Shown here: positions 24,425-32,793 of the stretch, one piece after another
Layout of the letters: the number at the start of each line of letters is the position of its first letter
Numbering within the stretch: position 1 is the stretch's first letter
Origin: Clostridia bacterium
GTDB lineage: Bacteria > Bacillota > Clostridia > Oscillospirales > CAG-272
Reading direction: 5' to 3'
DNA length: 35,595 bases
Assembly: GCA_017415485.1 (NCBI GenBank)
Contig: JAFQGP010000070.1
Location: 1-35,595 of the forward strand
The notes under the pieces: model-generated
What the model saw: only the letters and a program-made list of their open reading frames with translations
Told to the model about the DNA's origin: nothing
Database searches by the model: none
Program-made: the position numbers and the translations under genes

Positions 24425-26752
24425 ATGTTTATAGGAAAATTAAATGACAAAATTGCCGCCATCGAGTGGCAGGCAGTAAGATCGGACAACGGAAAAGCTC
24501 CGAAATTCAAAGAATCGGGCGATCCCTTTCGTGGGGAGCGTTTGGTGATAGCATGGAGCGAACTTGCTCCCTCGGGACTTGAACTGCAAATCCGCATTCC
24601 CGAAGGTCTGTGGCTCGACAGCATCGTTTTGCACTTTGGGGCAAAATCCGAGCCCGTTTGCGTTTCGCTTTTCACGGCGGATAAGGAACGATTGGTCGAC
24701 TCTTACCACAGCGAAACGGGAAAAGCCATCTCGCAAAAGGAGATCGCGCTTCACGCCGAGGGAGAATACGAGAGTGTAATTTTGAGTATCAACGCCGAGC
24801 TTTCGGACGTGATCCTTGAGGGCATTGAGCTTTACGGTGCGGATTTTTCGGGTGAACGGCTCTATCCCACTCCCGCGAAATTCGATCTGACAAGCGCGGA
24901 ACGCCTTCCGATCGCAGATTACAATACCGTCAGCGCAGATTGCGCCGAGGCAGAAAATGCCATCGCGATTCTTGAAGAAAAGCTTTACGAAACCGTCGCG
25001 CTCACCGTCAGCCGCGCGGATGATGGTAAGATTGCCTTCATCCACCGCGCCGATATTGCCGCAAACGGCTATACGCTGACTGCTGACGCCGAGCGCATCA
25101 CCATTGAAGCTTCAGACTTGCGCGGCTTTGTTCAGGGTGCAGAAACGCTTATCAAGTTGATCGACGCCTCCTCCATCCCGAATTGCCGCATTGAGGATGC
25201 GCCTTTTTGCGAATTTCGCGGCGTGCACCTCTTTGTTCCCGCGCCCGACCGTATGGATTACACCAAGCGGCTGATCAAATATCTGCTCTCGCCCATGGGC
25301 TACAATCACATCATTATGGAGCTTGCGGGAGCGATGCGCTATCACTCCCACCCCGAGATCAATGAGGCTTTCCTTGAAGCAAACCGCCGCGCGGATGCCG
25401 GCGAATGGCCTCCCTTCCCTCACGGTAGTGTGGGCGGAAAGCAGATCGTCGAGCACGAGGACATCCGCGACCTGATCGATTACGCCCGCAGCTTCGGCAT
25501 TGAGATCATCCCCGAAATACAGAGCCTTGGCCACGTACAATTTATGACTTTGGCACACCCCGACATTGCCGAGCGACCCGTCGATGCTCCCGTTTTTGAA
25601 GCCGTTGACGAGCGCTTTGCAGACATCCCGCCCAAGGATTTTTACGCGCATTGCTTCTGCCCCTCGAATCCGAAGTCATACGAGATCCTTTTCGACCTGA
25701 TGGACGAGGTCATCGAAGTTTTTAAGCCGAAAAAGTACGTTCATATGGGTCACGACGAGATCTATCAGATAGGCGTTTGCCCCGTTTGCAGCAAGCGCGA
25801 TCCCGCAGATATTCTTGCAGAAGATCTCTGTCGCCTGCACGACTACCTTGCAGAGCGCGGACTTAGTATGATGATTTGGTCGGATATGCTCCAGCCCGTC
25901 ACAAAATACAAGACTCCGTCCGCGATCAGCCGAATCCCGAAGGATATCGTGATGCTCGACTTTATCTGGTATTTCCACGTTGACAAGGACATCGAGGACA
26001 ATCTGCTTCGCGAGGGTTTTGAGGTCATAATGGGCAATATGTACTCCAGCCACTATCCGCGATATGAATCGCGCATCCGCAAAGCGGGGATGCGCGGGGC
26101 GCAGGTTTCTTCCTGGGTGCAGACCGACGAGGAAACACTCGCGCGAGAAGGAAAGCTTTATGATTTCCTGTATTCCGCGCAAATGATGTGGTCGGATTCC
26201 TACACCCGCTACGCGCGCTATGCCTACGATAAGATCATTTCGGGAATCCTACCGCAACTGCGCGAGCATTTGAAGCAGGTGCGCTACCCATCGCTCGCAC
26301 CCCATAACGAAACGATTCTTTACGATGGCGGTGCCCTTCGAGATACTTATAAAGTAAACGGCAGATTCGACAGCCTGCTGATCGAGCACACAGCCCTCCG
26401 CGAGCGGCATAGAGTACCCTGGAAGCCGCTTGAGGTGATCGGCAACTACGTCATCACATACGAAAGCGGTGCGGAAGAGATCCTTCCCGTGACCTACGCG
26501 GGCAACATCGGTCACTGCAAACGCCGCCACCATCAGCCCTTTACGCACCAATACTACCGCCACAACGGCTACATAACCGCTTGGGAAACCGACGGAATTG
26601 AAAAATACGATGAAAACGGAGAGCGAATCACGTTCTACGAAATCGAATGGATCAATCAGCGCCCCGAAGAGGTGATTGCGAATGTCGTATATCGTCCTGT
26701 CGATGATGCGAGCGACCTTTACGTTGGCAGGATTGTCGGCGTTAAGAAGTGA
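24425..26752 (+). CDS. Family 20 glycoside hydrolase (beta-N-acetylhexosaminidase type)
   Basis: A 775-aa enzyme predicted to release terminal N-acetylhexosamine residues. An N-terminal beta-sandwich (about 1-150) is followed by a GH20 N-terminal alpha/beta domain (about 160-255), the TIM-barrel catalytic domain (about 262-620) and a C-terminal extension. The catalytic Asp-Glu pair is Asp444-Glu445 in H-M-G-H-D-E-I-Y. There is no signal peptide, so it probably acts in the cytosol on imported oligosaccharides, glycan fragments or cell-wall turnover products. Only a weak ribosome site (AAGGATGG, about 10-12 nt) precedes the ATG. Its stop codon TGA lies within the inverted repeat at 26747-26786. 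Confidence 0.87.
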   Translation: MFIGKLNDKIAAIEWQAVRSDNGKAPKFKESGDPFRGERLVIAWSELAPSGLELQIRIPEGLWLDSIVLHFGAKSEPVCVSLFTADKERLVDSYHSETGKAISQKEIALHAEGEYESVILSINAELSDVILEGIELYGADFSGERLYPTPAKFDLTSAERLPIADYNTVSADCAEAENAIAILEEKLYETVALTVSRADDGKIAFIHRADIAANGYTLTADAERITIEASDLRGFVQGAETLIKLIDASSIPNCRIEDAPFCEFRGVHLFVPAPDRMDYTKRLIKYLLSPMGYNHIIMELAGAMRYHSHPEINEAFLEANRRADAGEWPPFPHGSVGGKQIVEHEDIRDLIDYARSFGIEIIPEIQSLGHVQFMTLAHPDIAERPVDAPVFEAVDERFADIPPKDFYAHCFCPSNPKSYEILFDLMDEVIEVFKPKKYVHMGHDEIYQIGVCPVCSKRDPADILAEDLCRLHDYLAERGLSMMIWSDMLQPVTKYKTPSAISRIPKDIVMLDFIWYFHVDKDIEDNLLREGFEVIMGNMYSSHYPRYESRIRKAGMRGAQVSSWVQTDEETLAREGKLYDFLYSAQMMWSDSYTRYARYAYDKIISGILPQLREHLKQVRYPSLAPHNETILYDGGALRDTYKVNGRFDSLLIEHTALRERHRVPWKPLEVIGNYVITYESGAEEILPVTYAGNIGHCKRRHHQPFTHQYYRHNGYITAWETDGIEKYDENGERITFYEIEWINQRPEEVIANVVYRPVDDASDLYVGRIVGVKK

Positions 26753-26786
26753 ACAGTGGTTAGTGGACAGTGGACAGAAAGATGCG
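26747..26786 (+). repeat. Left arm of a perfect 40-bp inverted repeat
   Basis: Perfect 40-bp match in inverted orientation to 26952-26991. It contains 7-bp-like units (CAGTGGT, TAGTGGA, CAGTGGA). The first bases AAGTGA supply the last Lys and the TGA stop of the GH20 gene. Confidence 0.95.
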
Positions 26787-26844
26787 AATGATAATTTTGT
26801 TTATCTTTTCTATTCATTATTTGGTTTATAATTAAAATAATCAA

Positions 26845-26886
26845 AACTCTCGGATATATTGAATTACTTCAAAATATCCGAGAGTT
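26845..26886. terminator. Bidirectional terminator inside the inverted-repeat element
   Basis: A 13-bp stem (AACTCTCGGATAT at 26845-26857 with 26874-26886) is flanked by CTTTCTT on the plus side and TTTTGATT on the minus side. It lies between the convergent GH20 and group-B hydrogenase genes. Confidence 0.8.
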
Positions 26887-26951
26887 CTTTCTTATTATGT
26901 TATTGTACAGTACAAAAACTCTATGTATTGAACAAAATTATAGCAGTAACC

Positions 26952-26991
26952 CGCATCTTTCTGTCCACTGTCCACTAACCACTGTTCACTT
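26952..26991 (-). repeat. Right arm of a perfect 40-bp inverted repeat
   Basis: Reverse complement of 26747-26786 over all 40 bp. Its outer end supplies the last Lys codon and the TGA stop of the minus-strand hydrogenase gene (26986-26988). With the left arm it bounds a 245-bp element with an AT-rich 165-bp centre. Confidence 0.95.
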
Positions 26992-28401
26992 GATTTCCGC
27001 ATCGGAAATCTTCCTGTCCGCCGCTTCCTTGCCGTATTTATCGACCTCGGTCTTGTTCTTCTCGCCGTGGGTCAGGCAACCGGCGCCGCCGATGCAGCCG
27101 CCGATGCACGCCATTCCCTCGATGAAATTGCCTTCAAGGAGATTCTTGTTCTTCTTGAGAAGTGCCACGCGGCAAGCCTCGATTCCGTCGCAGATGACGG
27201 GCTTGAGATCGAATTCGATATTCTGCTCCGCCATTGCAGCCGCAACAGCCTCGGAAAGACCGCCAGAGCGGGCGAAGATGCGTCCGTAATAGGATGCGTC
27301 GTCGAGTCCCGATTCCTCGAGCAGAGTGATGTCGATGTCGCGGCTGTCGAAGAGAGCCTGAAGCTCCTCGAAGGTGATGACTGAGTCAACGTAGGGCTTG
27401 ACGTCCTCGCGCTGAGCCTCGCCCTTCTTTGCCGTGCAGGGGCCGACGAAGATGACCTTTGCATCCGCATCGCGCTCCTTGATGACCTTCGCGAGAAGTG
27501 CCATCGGCGAGGGATTATGCGAGATGAACTCCTTCAGATTCGGGAAAGCGGAGTTTATGTAGGTCACGAAAGCGGGGCAGCAGGAGCTTGTGAGGAATCC
27601 TTTTTCCGCAAGCTCGCGCGACTCGGCAAGCGCGACAAGATCGGCGCCGAGGGCGGCTTCGATGACCTTGTCAAATCCGAGCTTGCGCAAACCCGTGATG
27701 ACCTGACCGTTCTTCGCATAGGTGAACTGACTTGCGATCGAGGGGGCAACCATGGCATAGACCTTGCCCGAGCCCTCGCGCTTGCTCTTTTTGATGATCT
27801 CGATGACGTCAACGATGAAGGACTTATCCGAGATCGCACCGAAGGGGCACTGATAAACGCAGGCGCCGCAACGGATGCACTTGTTGTTGTCGATAAGAGC
27901 CGCCTTCTGCTCGTTCATCGAAATTGCCTTGACCTTGCAGGCATTCTGGCAGGGACGGGTACGCTTTACGATAGCGGTGTAGGGGCAGACCTTCGCGCAG
28001 GCGCCGCACTCGACGCACTTTGATTTGTCGATGTGCGCGACGTGGTTTTCGTCGAAGGACAGCGCGCCCTTCTTACAAACGTCCTCGCAACGGTGGGCAA
28101 GACAGCCTCGGCAGGCGTTTGTGACCTCATATCCGCTGACGGGACACTCATCGCAAGCGATCTCGATGACCTCGATAACGTTGGGATTCTGTCTGTCGCC
28201 GCCGATGGCAAGCTTGACACGCTCGCCGAGGATCGCGCGCTCCTTGTATACACAGCAACGCATCGTCGGCTCGTTTCCGGGAACGATGGTCTTGGGAATG
28301 TCGATGCAGTTCTCAAGAAGCGTGTCGTTCCAGGCAAGGCGAGCCACCTCGCGGAGTACCTTATATTTCAGATGTTGAACTTTTGTATCAAATTTACGCA
28401 T
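26986..28401 (-). CDS. [FeFe] hydrogenase, group B (monomeric, ferredoxin-type clusters)
   Basis: A 471-aa hydrogenase. N-terminal Cys motifs hold [4Fe-4S] clusters (C-V-E-C-G-A-C-A-K-V-C-P and C-I-R-C-G-A-C-V-Y-Q-C-P), and the H-cluster domain follows. Its three signatures are T-S-S-C-C-P-A-F-V, F-V-G-P-C-T-A-K-K-G-E and E-G-M-A-C-I-G-G-C-I-G-G-A-G. The T-S-C-C-P-A-F variant, instead of T-S-C-C-P-G-W, is typical of group B. It is expected to exchange electrons between ferredoxin and protons, in either direction. It lies downstream of hydA with a 53-bp gap containing a strong hairpin (28420-28446). It is last of the redox cluster, and its stop lies in the right inverted-repeat arm. Confidence 0.9.
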   Translation of the reverse strand: MRKFDTKVQHLKYKVLREVARLAWNDTLLENCIDIPKTIVPGNEPTMRCCVYKERAILGERVKLAIGGDRQNPNVIEVIEIACDECPVSGYEVTNACRGCLAHRCEDVCKKGALSFDENHVAHIDKSKCVECGACAKVCPYTAIVKRTRPCQNACKVKAISMNEQKAALIDNNKCIRCGACVYQCPFGAISDKSFIVDVIEIIKKSKREGSGKVYAMVAPSIASQFTYAKNGQVITGLRKLGFDKVIEAALGADLVALAESRELAEKGFLTSSCCPAFVTYINSAFPNLKEFISHNPSPMALLAKVIKERDADAKVIFVGPCTAKKGEAQREDVKPYVDSVITFEELQALFDSRDIDITLLEESGLDDASYYGRIFARSGGLSEAVAAAMAEQNIEFDLKPVICDGIEACRVALLKKNKNLLEGNFIEGMACIGGCIGGAGCLTHGEKNKTEVDKYGKEAADRKISDAEIK

Positions 28402-28419
28402 TTTTACACCTTATATTTT

Positions 28420-28446
28420 GAATGCGGCAGCAAAGCTACCGCATTC
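28420..28446 (-). other. Intercistronic hairpin between hydA and the group-B hydrogenase
   Basis: A 12-bp stem (GAATGCGGCAGC with its near-complement, one wobble) with an AAA loop on the plus strand, TTT in the mRNA. No U-run follows on the minus strand, so it is better read as an mRNA stability or processing element than as a terminator. Confidence 0.55.
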
Positions 28447-28454
28447 ATTATGAA

Positions 28455-30149
28455 TTAGTCTTCGTGTTTTGCGGTATAGTGAACGTGGAGAAGCTCGTGA
28501 GCGCGGTCCTTGATGATCTTCTTGTAAACAGAGTTTACAATGGGATTTTCCTGCGATCGACGAATGCTGAGCATTCTGTCTGCTTCATAAAGTCCCTTGC
28601 TTCTTGCTTCCTTGGCGTTGCTGAAGTAGGGCTGACCGCCGCCGTTTACACAGCCGCCGGGACAAGCCATGATCTCGATGAAATCGAAATGCTCGCCTGC
28701 GGATGCGCGGAGAAGAACTCTCTCGGCGTTGCCAAGTCCGCTTACAACTGCGATGTGGAGCTGACGGTCACCGTAGGGCAGGTAGAATTCCTTGATGCCT
28801 TCCATACCGCGCTGACCTGCGTTTGCCGCCTCGAGGAGACCCGCGCGCGACTTGTTTTCGGAAACGCGGCGAAGAACTGCCTCGGTTACGCCTCCGGTAA
28901 CGCCGAAGATAACGCCCGCACCAGAAACGGTGCCGAAGGGCATATCAACTGCCTCGGGCTCGAGCTCGTCGAATACAAGACCCGACTCCTTGATCATACG
29001 GATGAGCTCCTGGGTGGTGATGACCGCATCAACGTCGGGCTCGCCGTTCTTGGTGAACTCGGGGCGCGAAGCCTCGAACTTCTTTGCGGTACAGGGCATA
29101 ATTGCAACGTGGAACATCTTCTGCTCGGCATCCATGTTCTGATCCTTGACAAGAGATCCCATCATCTGCATAGGAGAACGGCAGGTGGAGATGTTCTCGA
29201 GGAATTCGGGATGCTTCTTCTCGGCATACTGGATCCAACCGGGACAGCAGGAGGTGATGAGCGGGAGCTTGCCGCCGTTTTCGAGGCGGTCGATGAACTC
29301 CGCGGTCTCCTCCATGACCGTGAGGTCGGCGGAGAGAGTGGTGTCATAGATCTCGTCAAAGCCCATACGGCGGAGCGCGGCAACGATCTTGCCCATTACG
29401 TTCTCACCTTCACGGCACTTGAGCTCCTTGCCGATCGCAACACGGACTGCGGGCGCGATCTGCACGCTTGTTCTTACGTTCGGGTCGGAGATAGCGTCCC
29501 AAACGCACTGGATGTTATTCTTGACTACGATAGCACCCGTGGGGCAAACTGCCGCACACTGACCGCATCCGACGCAGGGGGATTCTGCGAGGGGCTTGCC
29601 GAAGGCGGTGGAGATGACCATCTTCGAGCCGCGGTGTGCGAAATCGATCGCGCCGACGTTCTGGATCTCGTTACAAACTCTTACGCAGTCGCCGCAGAGG
29701 ATGCACTTGCCCGCGTCGCGGACGATGCAAACAGACGAGGTATCGTCGTTCTTTGTGGACTTTGCGCGGTTGGGGAAGCGAACGCCCTCAATGTTGAAGC
29801 GCATTGCAAGCTCCTGGAGCTTACAGTTCTGGTTGTTCTCGCAAACCGTGCAATCGCGGCAATGGTTTGCAAGAAGAAGCTCGAGGATGTTCTTGCGGTA
29901 ACGGCGAAGACGCTCGGTGTTTGTCTTGATCTCCATTCCCGCGCGGGGAGGAGTCGAGCAAGCTGCCTCGATGCCGCCCCACTTGTTCTCGACCATACAC
30001 ATACGGCACGCGCCGTAGATCGAAAGATCGGAGTGGTAGCAGAATGTGGGCATCTTGATGCCGATCTTCTGGCAAAGCTCAAGAATGTTCTTCTCACCGT
30101 TTATTTCAACCGGAATACCGTCTATTGTCATATACTGTTTTTCGCTCAT
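28455..30149 (-). CDS. hydA: [FeFe] hydrogenase catalytic subunit HydA (bifurcating, group A)
   Basis: A 564-aa catalytic subunit of a trimeric hydrogenase. From the N-terminus: a [2Fe-2S] domain (C-x11-C-R-M-C with Y-G-A-C-R-M-C), a His/Cys-ligated [4Fe-4S] (N-H-C-R-D-C-T-V-C), two ferredoxin-type [4Fe-4S] sites (C-I-L-C-G-D-C and C-V-G-C-G-Q-C-A-A-V-C-P), then the H-cluster domain with T-S-C-C-P-G-W-I, M-P-C-T-A-K-K-F-E and M-A-C-P-G-G-C-V-N-G-G-G-Q-P. In the HydABC complex it couples oxidation of ferredoxin and NADH to H2 formation, or the reverse. AAGGAGG lies in the end of hydB, 3 bp gap. Confidence 0.95.
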   Translation of the reverse strand: MSEKQYMTIDGIPVEINGEKNILELCQKIGIKMPTFCYHSDLSIYGACRMCMVENKWGGIEAACSTPPRAGMEIKTNTERLRRYRKNILELLLANHCRDCTVCENNQNCKLQELAMRFNIEGVRFPNRAKSTKNDDTSSVCIVRDAGKCILCGDCVRVCNEIQNVGAIDFAHRGSKMVISTAFGKPLAESPCVGCGQCAAVCPTGAIVVKNNIQCVWDAISDPNVRTSVQIAPAVRVAIGKELKCREGENVMGKIVAALRRMGFDEIYDTTLSADLTVMEETAEFIDRLENGGKLPLITSCCPGWIQYAEKKHPEFLENISTCRSPMQMMGSLVKDQNMDAEQKMFHVAIMPCTAKKFEASRPEFTKNGEPDVDAVITTQELIRMIKESGLVFDELEPEAVDMPFGTVSGAGVIFGVTGGVTEAVLRRVSENKSRAGLLEAANAGQRGMEGIKEFYLPYGDRQLHIAVVSGLGNAERVLLRASAGEHFDFIEIMACPGGCVNGGGQPYFSNAKEARSKGLYEADRMLSIRRSQENPIVNSVYKKIIKDRAHELLHVHYTAKHED

Positions 30150-30152
30150 GAT

Positions 30153-32039
30153 TTAGCCCTCCTTAATAGCCCCAAACGGGCAAGTCGAGATACAGCTTCC
30201 GCAGCGGATGCACTTCTCAAGATCGATCGAGAAGGGTTCCTTGACCTTGCCGCTGATAGCCTCAACGGGACACTGTCTTGCGCACTTGGAGCATCCCTTG
30301 CAAAGCTCGGGGTCGATATAGATCCTCTTGAGCTTCTGGCAAGCGCCTGCGGGACATCTCTTCTCGTAGATGTGCGCCTCATATTCCTCGCGGAAGTTCT
30401 TGATGGTACTTACAACGGGATTGGGAGCCGACTTGCCGAGACCGCAAAGAGCGGTTGCGGAAATGGTCTCCGCGAGCTCGAGAAGGAGCTCGATGTCGCC
30501 GTCGCGGCCCTCGCCTGCAACGATCCTCTCAAGGATCTCAAGCATACGCTTGGTACCCTCACGGCAGGGAACGCACTTACCGCAGGACTCGTTCTGAGTG
30601 AAATTCATAAAGAAGCGTGCAACCTCGACCATACAGGTGCTCTCGTCCATAACAACGAGACCGCCCGAGCCGACCATTGCGCCGACCTTCTTGAGGGTGT
30701 CGAAATCGAGAGGCATATCAAGGTGTTCCTTGGTAAGGCAAGCACCCGAAGGGCCGCCGATCTGAACTGCCTTGAATTCTGCGCCGTTCTTCATACCGCC
30801 GCCGATGTCAAAGATGACCTCGCGGAGGGTGGTTCCCATGGGAACCTCGATAAGGCCGGTATTCTCGATCGCACCGGTGAGCGAGAAGGTCTTACAACCC
30901 GAGCTGTTGTCTGTGCCGATAGCGCGGAACCAATCCGAGCCCATCTCGATGATCTTCGGCACGTTTGCATATGTTTCTACGTTGTTGAGAACGGTGGGCT
31001 TGTCGAAAAGGCCGTGCTCAACGGTTCTGGGGGGCTTAACTCTCGGGAATCCGCGGTTACCCTCGATGGATGCGGTCAGAGCCGAGCCCTCGCCGCATAC
31101 GAACGCACCCGCGCCGCGGTTGATGTGCATATGGAAGCTGAAATCGGTGCCCATAATATTGTCACCGAGCAGACCTCTCTCCTCGAGAGTCTTGATGGCG
31201 AGCTTAAGACGGCTGACGCTCATCGGGTACTCGGCGCGCACGTAGATATAACCGTTTTCCGCGCTTACGGCATAAGCCGCGATCATCATACCCTCGATAA
31301 GCTTGTAGGGGTCGCCCTCCATTACAGAACCGTCCATAAATGCGCCGGGGTCGCCCTCGTCGCCGTTACAAACAACGTAACGGACCTTCTCCTTCTGCGA
31401 AGCTACCTGCTTCCACTTTCTGCCTGCGGGGAATCCGCCTCCTCCGCGTCCGCGGAGACCAGATTTATCGATCTCCTCGATAACTTCCTCGCGGCTCATT
31501 TCGAACATAGCCTTCTCAAGTGCCTTGAAGCCTCCCGAGGCAAGATATTCGTCGAGCGATTCGCTGTCAAAGCGTCCGCAATTTTCAAGAACCATGCGGG
31601 TCTGCTTTGCGATAAAGGGAATATCGGAAGGGCTGCGGAATGCCTCCCCCGCTTTATGATAAAGGAGTTCTTCGATGACCTCGTCACCGAGAACGGATCT
31701 TTCAAAGATAGCTTTGCAGTCGCTCTGCTGGACCTTTACGTACTGAATGACACGTTCGCCCTTCTGAATGCGGACGAGCGGGCCAAGCTCACAGCAGCCC
31801 TGGCAGCCTGTCTTCTTTACGCCGACAAGCTCCTCGTGCTCTTTTGCATCGTGGGGAGCAAACTCAAGCGTAACGCCGGGGGTCTCTTTTACGAGCTCTG
31901 CAAATATCTCGTATATCTTGTTCGAGCCGGTAGCGATACAGCCCGTGCCCGAGCATACGAGGATGCGGCAATCATATGAAGCAATGGCATCAAGAGCCGC
32001 GGTGCGATTGAGAGCAAGCTCATTCTGTGTTTTGATCAT
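30153..32039 (-). CDS. hydB: NuoF-like flavoprotein subunit HydB of the bifurcating hydrogenase
   Basis: A 628-aa FMN- and NADH-binding subunit. A thioredoxin-like [2Fe-2S] domain (Cys29/Cys34 and C-Q-G-C-C near 75) leads into the NuoF core with L-R-G-R-G-G-G-G-F-P-A-G (FMN/NADH loop), a [4Fe-4S] at E-S-C-G-K-C-V-P-C-R-E-G, and two C-terminal ferredoxin clusters (C-K-G-C-S-K-C and C-I-R-C-G-S-C). This layout, longer than respiratory NuoF, is that of HydB/HndC proteins. It overlaps the hydC stop by one base (TGATG). Confidence 0.95.
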   Translation of the reverse strand: MIKTQNELALNRTAALDAIASYDCRILVCSGTGCIATGSNKIYEIFAELVKETPGVTLEFAPHDAKEHEELVGVKKTGCQGCCELGPLVRIQKGERVIQYVKVQQSDCKAIFERSVLGDEVIEELLYHKAGEAFRSPSDIPFIAKQTRMVLENCGRFDSESLDEYLASGGFKALEKAMFEMSREEVIEEIDKSGLRGRGGGGFPAGRKWKQVASQKEKVRYVVCNGDEGDPGAFMDGSVMEGDPYKLIEGMMIAAYAVSAENGYIYVRAEYPMSVSRLKLAIKTLEERGLLGDNIMGTDFSFHMHINRGAGAFVCGEGSALTASIEGNRGFPRVKPPRTVEHGLFDKPTVLNNVETYANVPKIIEMGSDWFRAIGTDNSSGCKTFSLTGAIENTGLIEVPMGTTLREVIFDIGGGMKNGAEFKAVQIGGPSGACLTKEHLDMPLDFDTLKKVGAMVGSGGLVVMDESTCMVEVARFFMNFTQNESCGKCVPCREGTKRMLEILERIVAGEGRDGDIELLLELAETISATALCGLGKSAPNPVVSTIKNFREEYEAHIYEKRCPAGACQKLKRIYIDPELCKGCSKCARQCPVEAISGKVKEPFSIDLEKCIRCGSCISTCPFGAIKEG

Positions 32040-32515
32040 CAGCCTCTACCTCTCAATTCTTCAAGTACTGCCAGAACCTTTTCGGGGGTCATGGCTGCGT
32101 ATACCTGCTCGTTGACCATCATAGTCGGTGCAAGACCGCAAGCGCCGAGGCAGGAAACAGTTTCAACGGTGAACATAAGGTCATCTGTGGTGTGCTTTTC
32201 CTTGGAAAGTCCAAGCTCGTTCCAAAGAGCCTCAAGAACGGGTGTGGAGTGACGAACGTGGCACGCGGTGCCGTCGCAGACCTTGATGACGTACTTGCCC
32301 TTCGGCTCGAAGGAAAAGTTCTCATAGAAGGTCGCAATGCTGTAGATCTTCGCCTCGCTCATTCCGAGCTTTGCGGAAAGGTGGGGGACGATCTCCTTGG
32401 GGAGATAACGGTAGTGCTCCTGAATGTCCTGCAGGATAGCGATAATAGCCTGTGGGCTATTGTTGTTGGCGGCCAGGATCTGATCCACCACGGTGAAATC
32501 GAAAGAACTGTTCAT
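32039..32515 (-). CDS. hydC: NuoE-like [2Fe-2S] subunit HydC
   Basis: A 158-aa thioredoxin-fold subunit. Four cysteines bind a [2Fe-2S]: C-D-G-T-A-C and C-L-G-A-C-G-L-A-P. An N-terminal helical domain (to about 75) precedes them. It passes electrons between HydB and HydA. The start at 32515 has AAAGGAG 8 nt upstream. The frame stays open for 57 codons upstream, but that segment is leader. The stop TGA overlaps the hydB ATG. Confidence 0.95.
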   Translation of the reverse strand: MNSSFDFTVVDQILAANNNSPQAIIAILQDIQEHYRYLPKEIVPHLSAKLGMSEAKIYSIATFYENFSFEPKGKYVIKVCDGTACHVRHSTPVLEALWNELGLSKEKHTTDDLMFTVETVSCLGACGLAPTMMVNEQVYAAMTPEKVLAVLEELRGRG

Positions 32516-32528
32516 TTTGTTCTCCTTT

Positions 32529-32620
32529 ATATAGGCGCAAAGTTTCTGCGCAAAATTTTTCGGGTTAAAATGCCCTATATGCATTCTTCCGTGACTGAAT
32601 ATAAACAGCCACGGAAGAAT
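32529..32620 (-). promoter_or_regulatory. Structured leader before hydC
   Basis: Within 100 bp before the hydC start there are three stems: ATATAGG/CCTATAT (32529-32535 with 32574-32580) enclosing GCGCA/TGCGC (32535-32539 with 32547-32551), and an 11-bp hairpin ATTCTTCCGTG/CACGGAAGAAT (32583-32593 with 32610-32620). The first stem ends just before the ribosome binding site. No clear promoter is seen, so the leader may be reached by read-through from nfnB. Confidence 0.45.
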
Positions 32621-32621
32621 C

Positions 32622-32788
32622 AAAGGCAATACCGCACAATTCTGATGGTGCAATTGCGCCGTCAGAAATTTCGTCAGGGTGTACAAAATTCCGCAGGCAA
32701 TAGATAACCTATTGACAAGGGATTTTGTACAGCTTGACGGAATTTATGCAAGCAAGTGTGCCGTCACGAATTTGCGCGGTGTTGCCTT
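32622..32788. mobile_element. MITE-like palindromic element between nfnB and hydC
   Basis: A 167-bp imperfect palindrome. The left end (AAAGGCAATACCGCAC) matches the reverse complement of the right end (TAAGGCAACACCGCGC). The two arms, each about 80-85 bp, stay about 70 percent complementary to the centre, with a shared TGTACAAAAT and a central CAATAG/CTATTG hairpin. There is no coding sequence. The right end is 6 bp from the nfnB stop. This fits a non-autonomous insertion or an imperfect palindromic repeat. I cannot define a target-site duplication. Confidence 0.75.
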
Positions 32789-32793
32789 AAGTA

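Noticed and set aside
28422-31979. Plus-strand open frame of 1185 codons opposite hydA and hydB
   Set aside because: Antisense shadow of two convincing hydrogenase genes with all cluster motifs; no independent signal.
32516-32686. Longer start for HydC
   Set aside because: The extension runs through leader hairpins and into the palindromic repeat; AAAGGAG supports the start at 32515.
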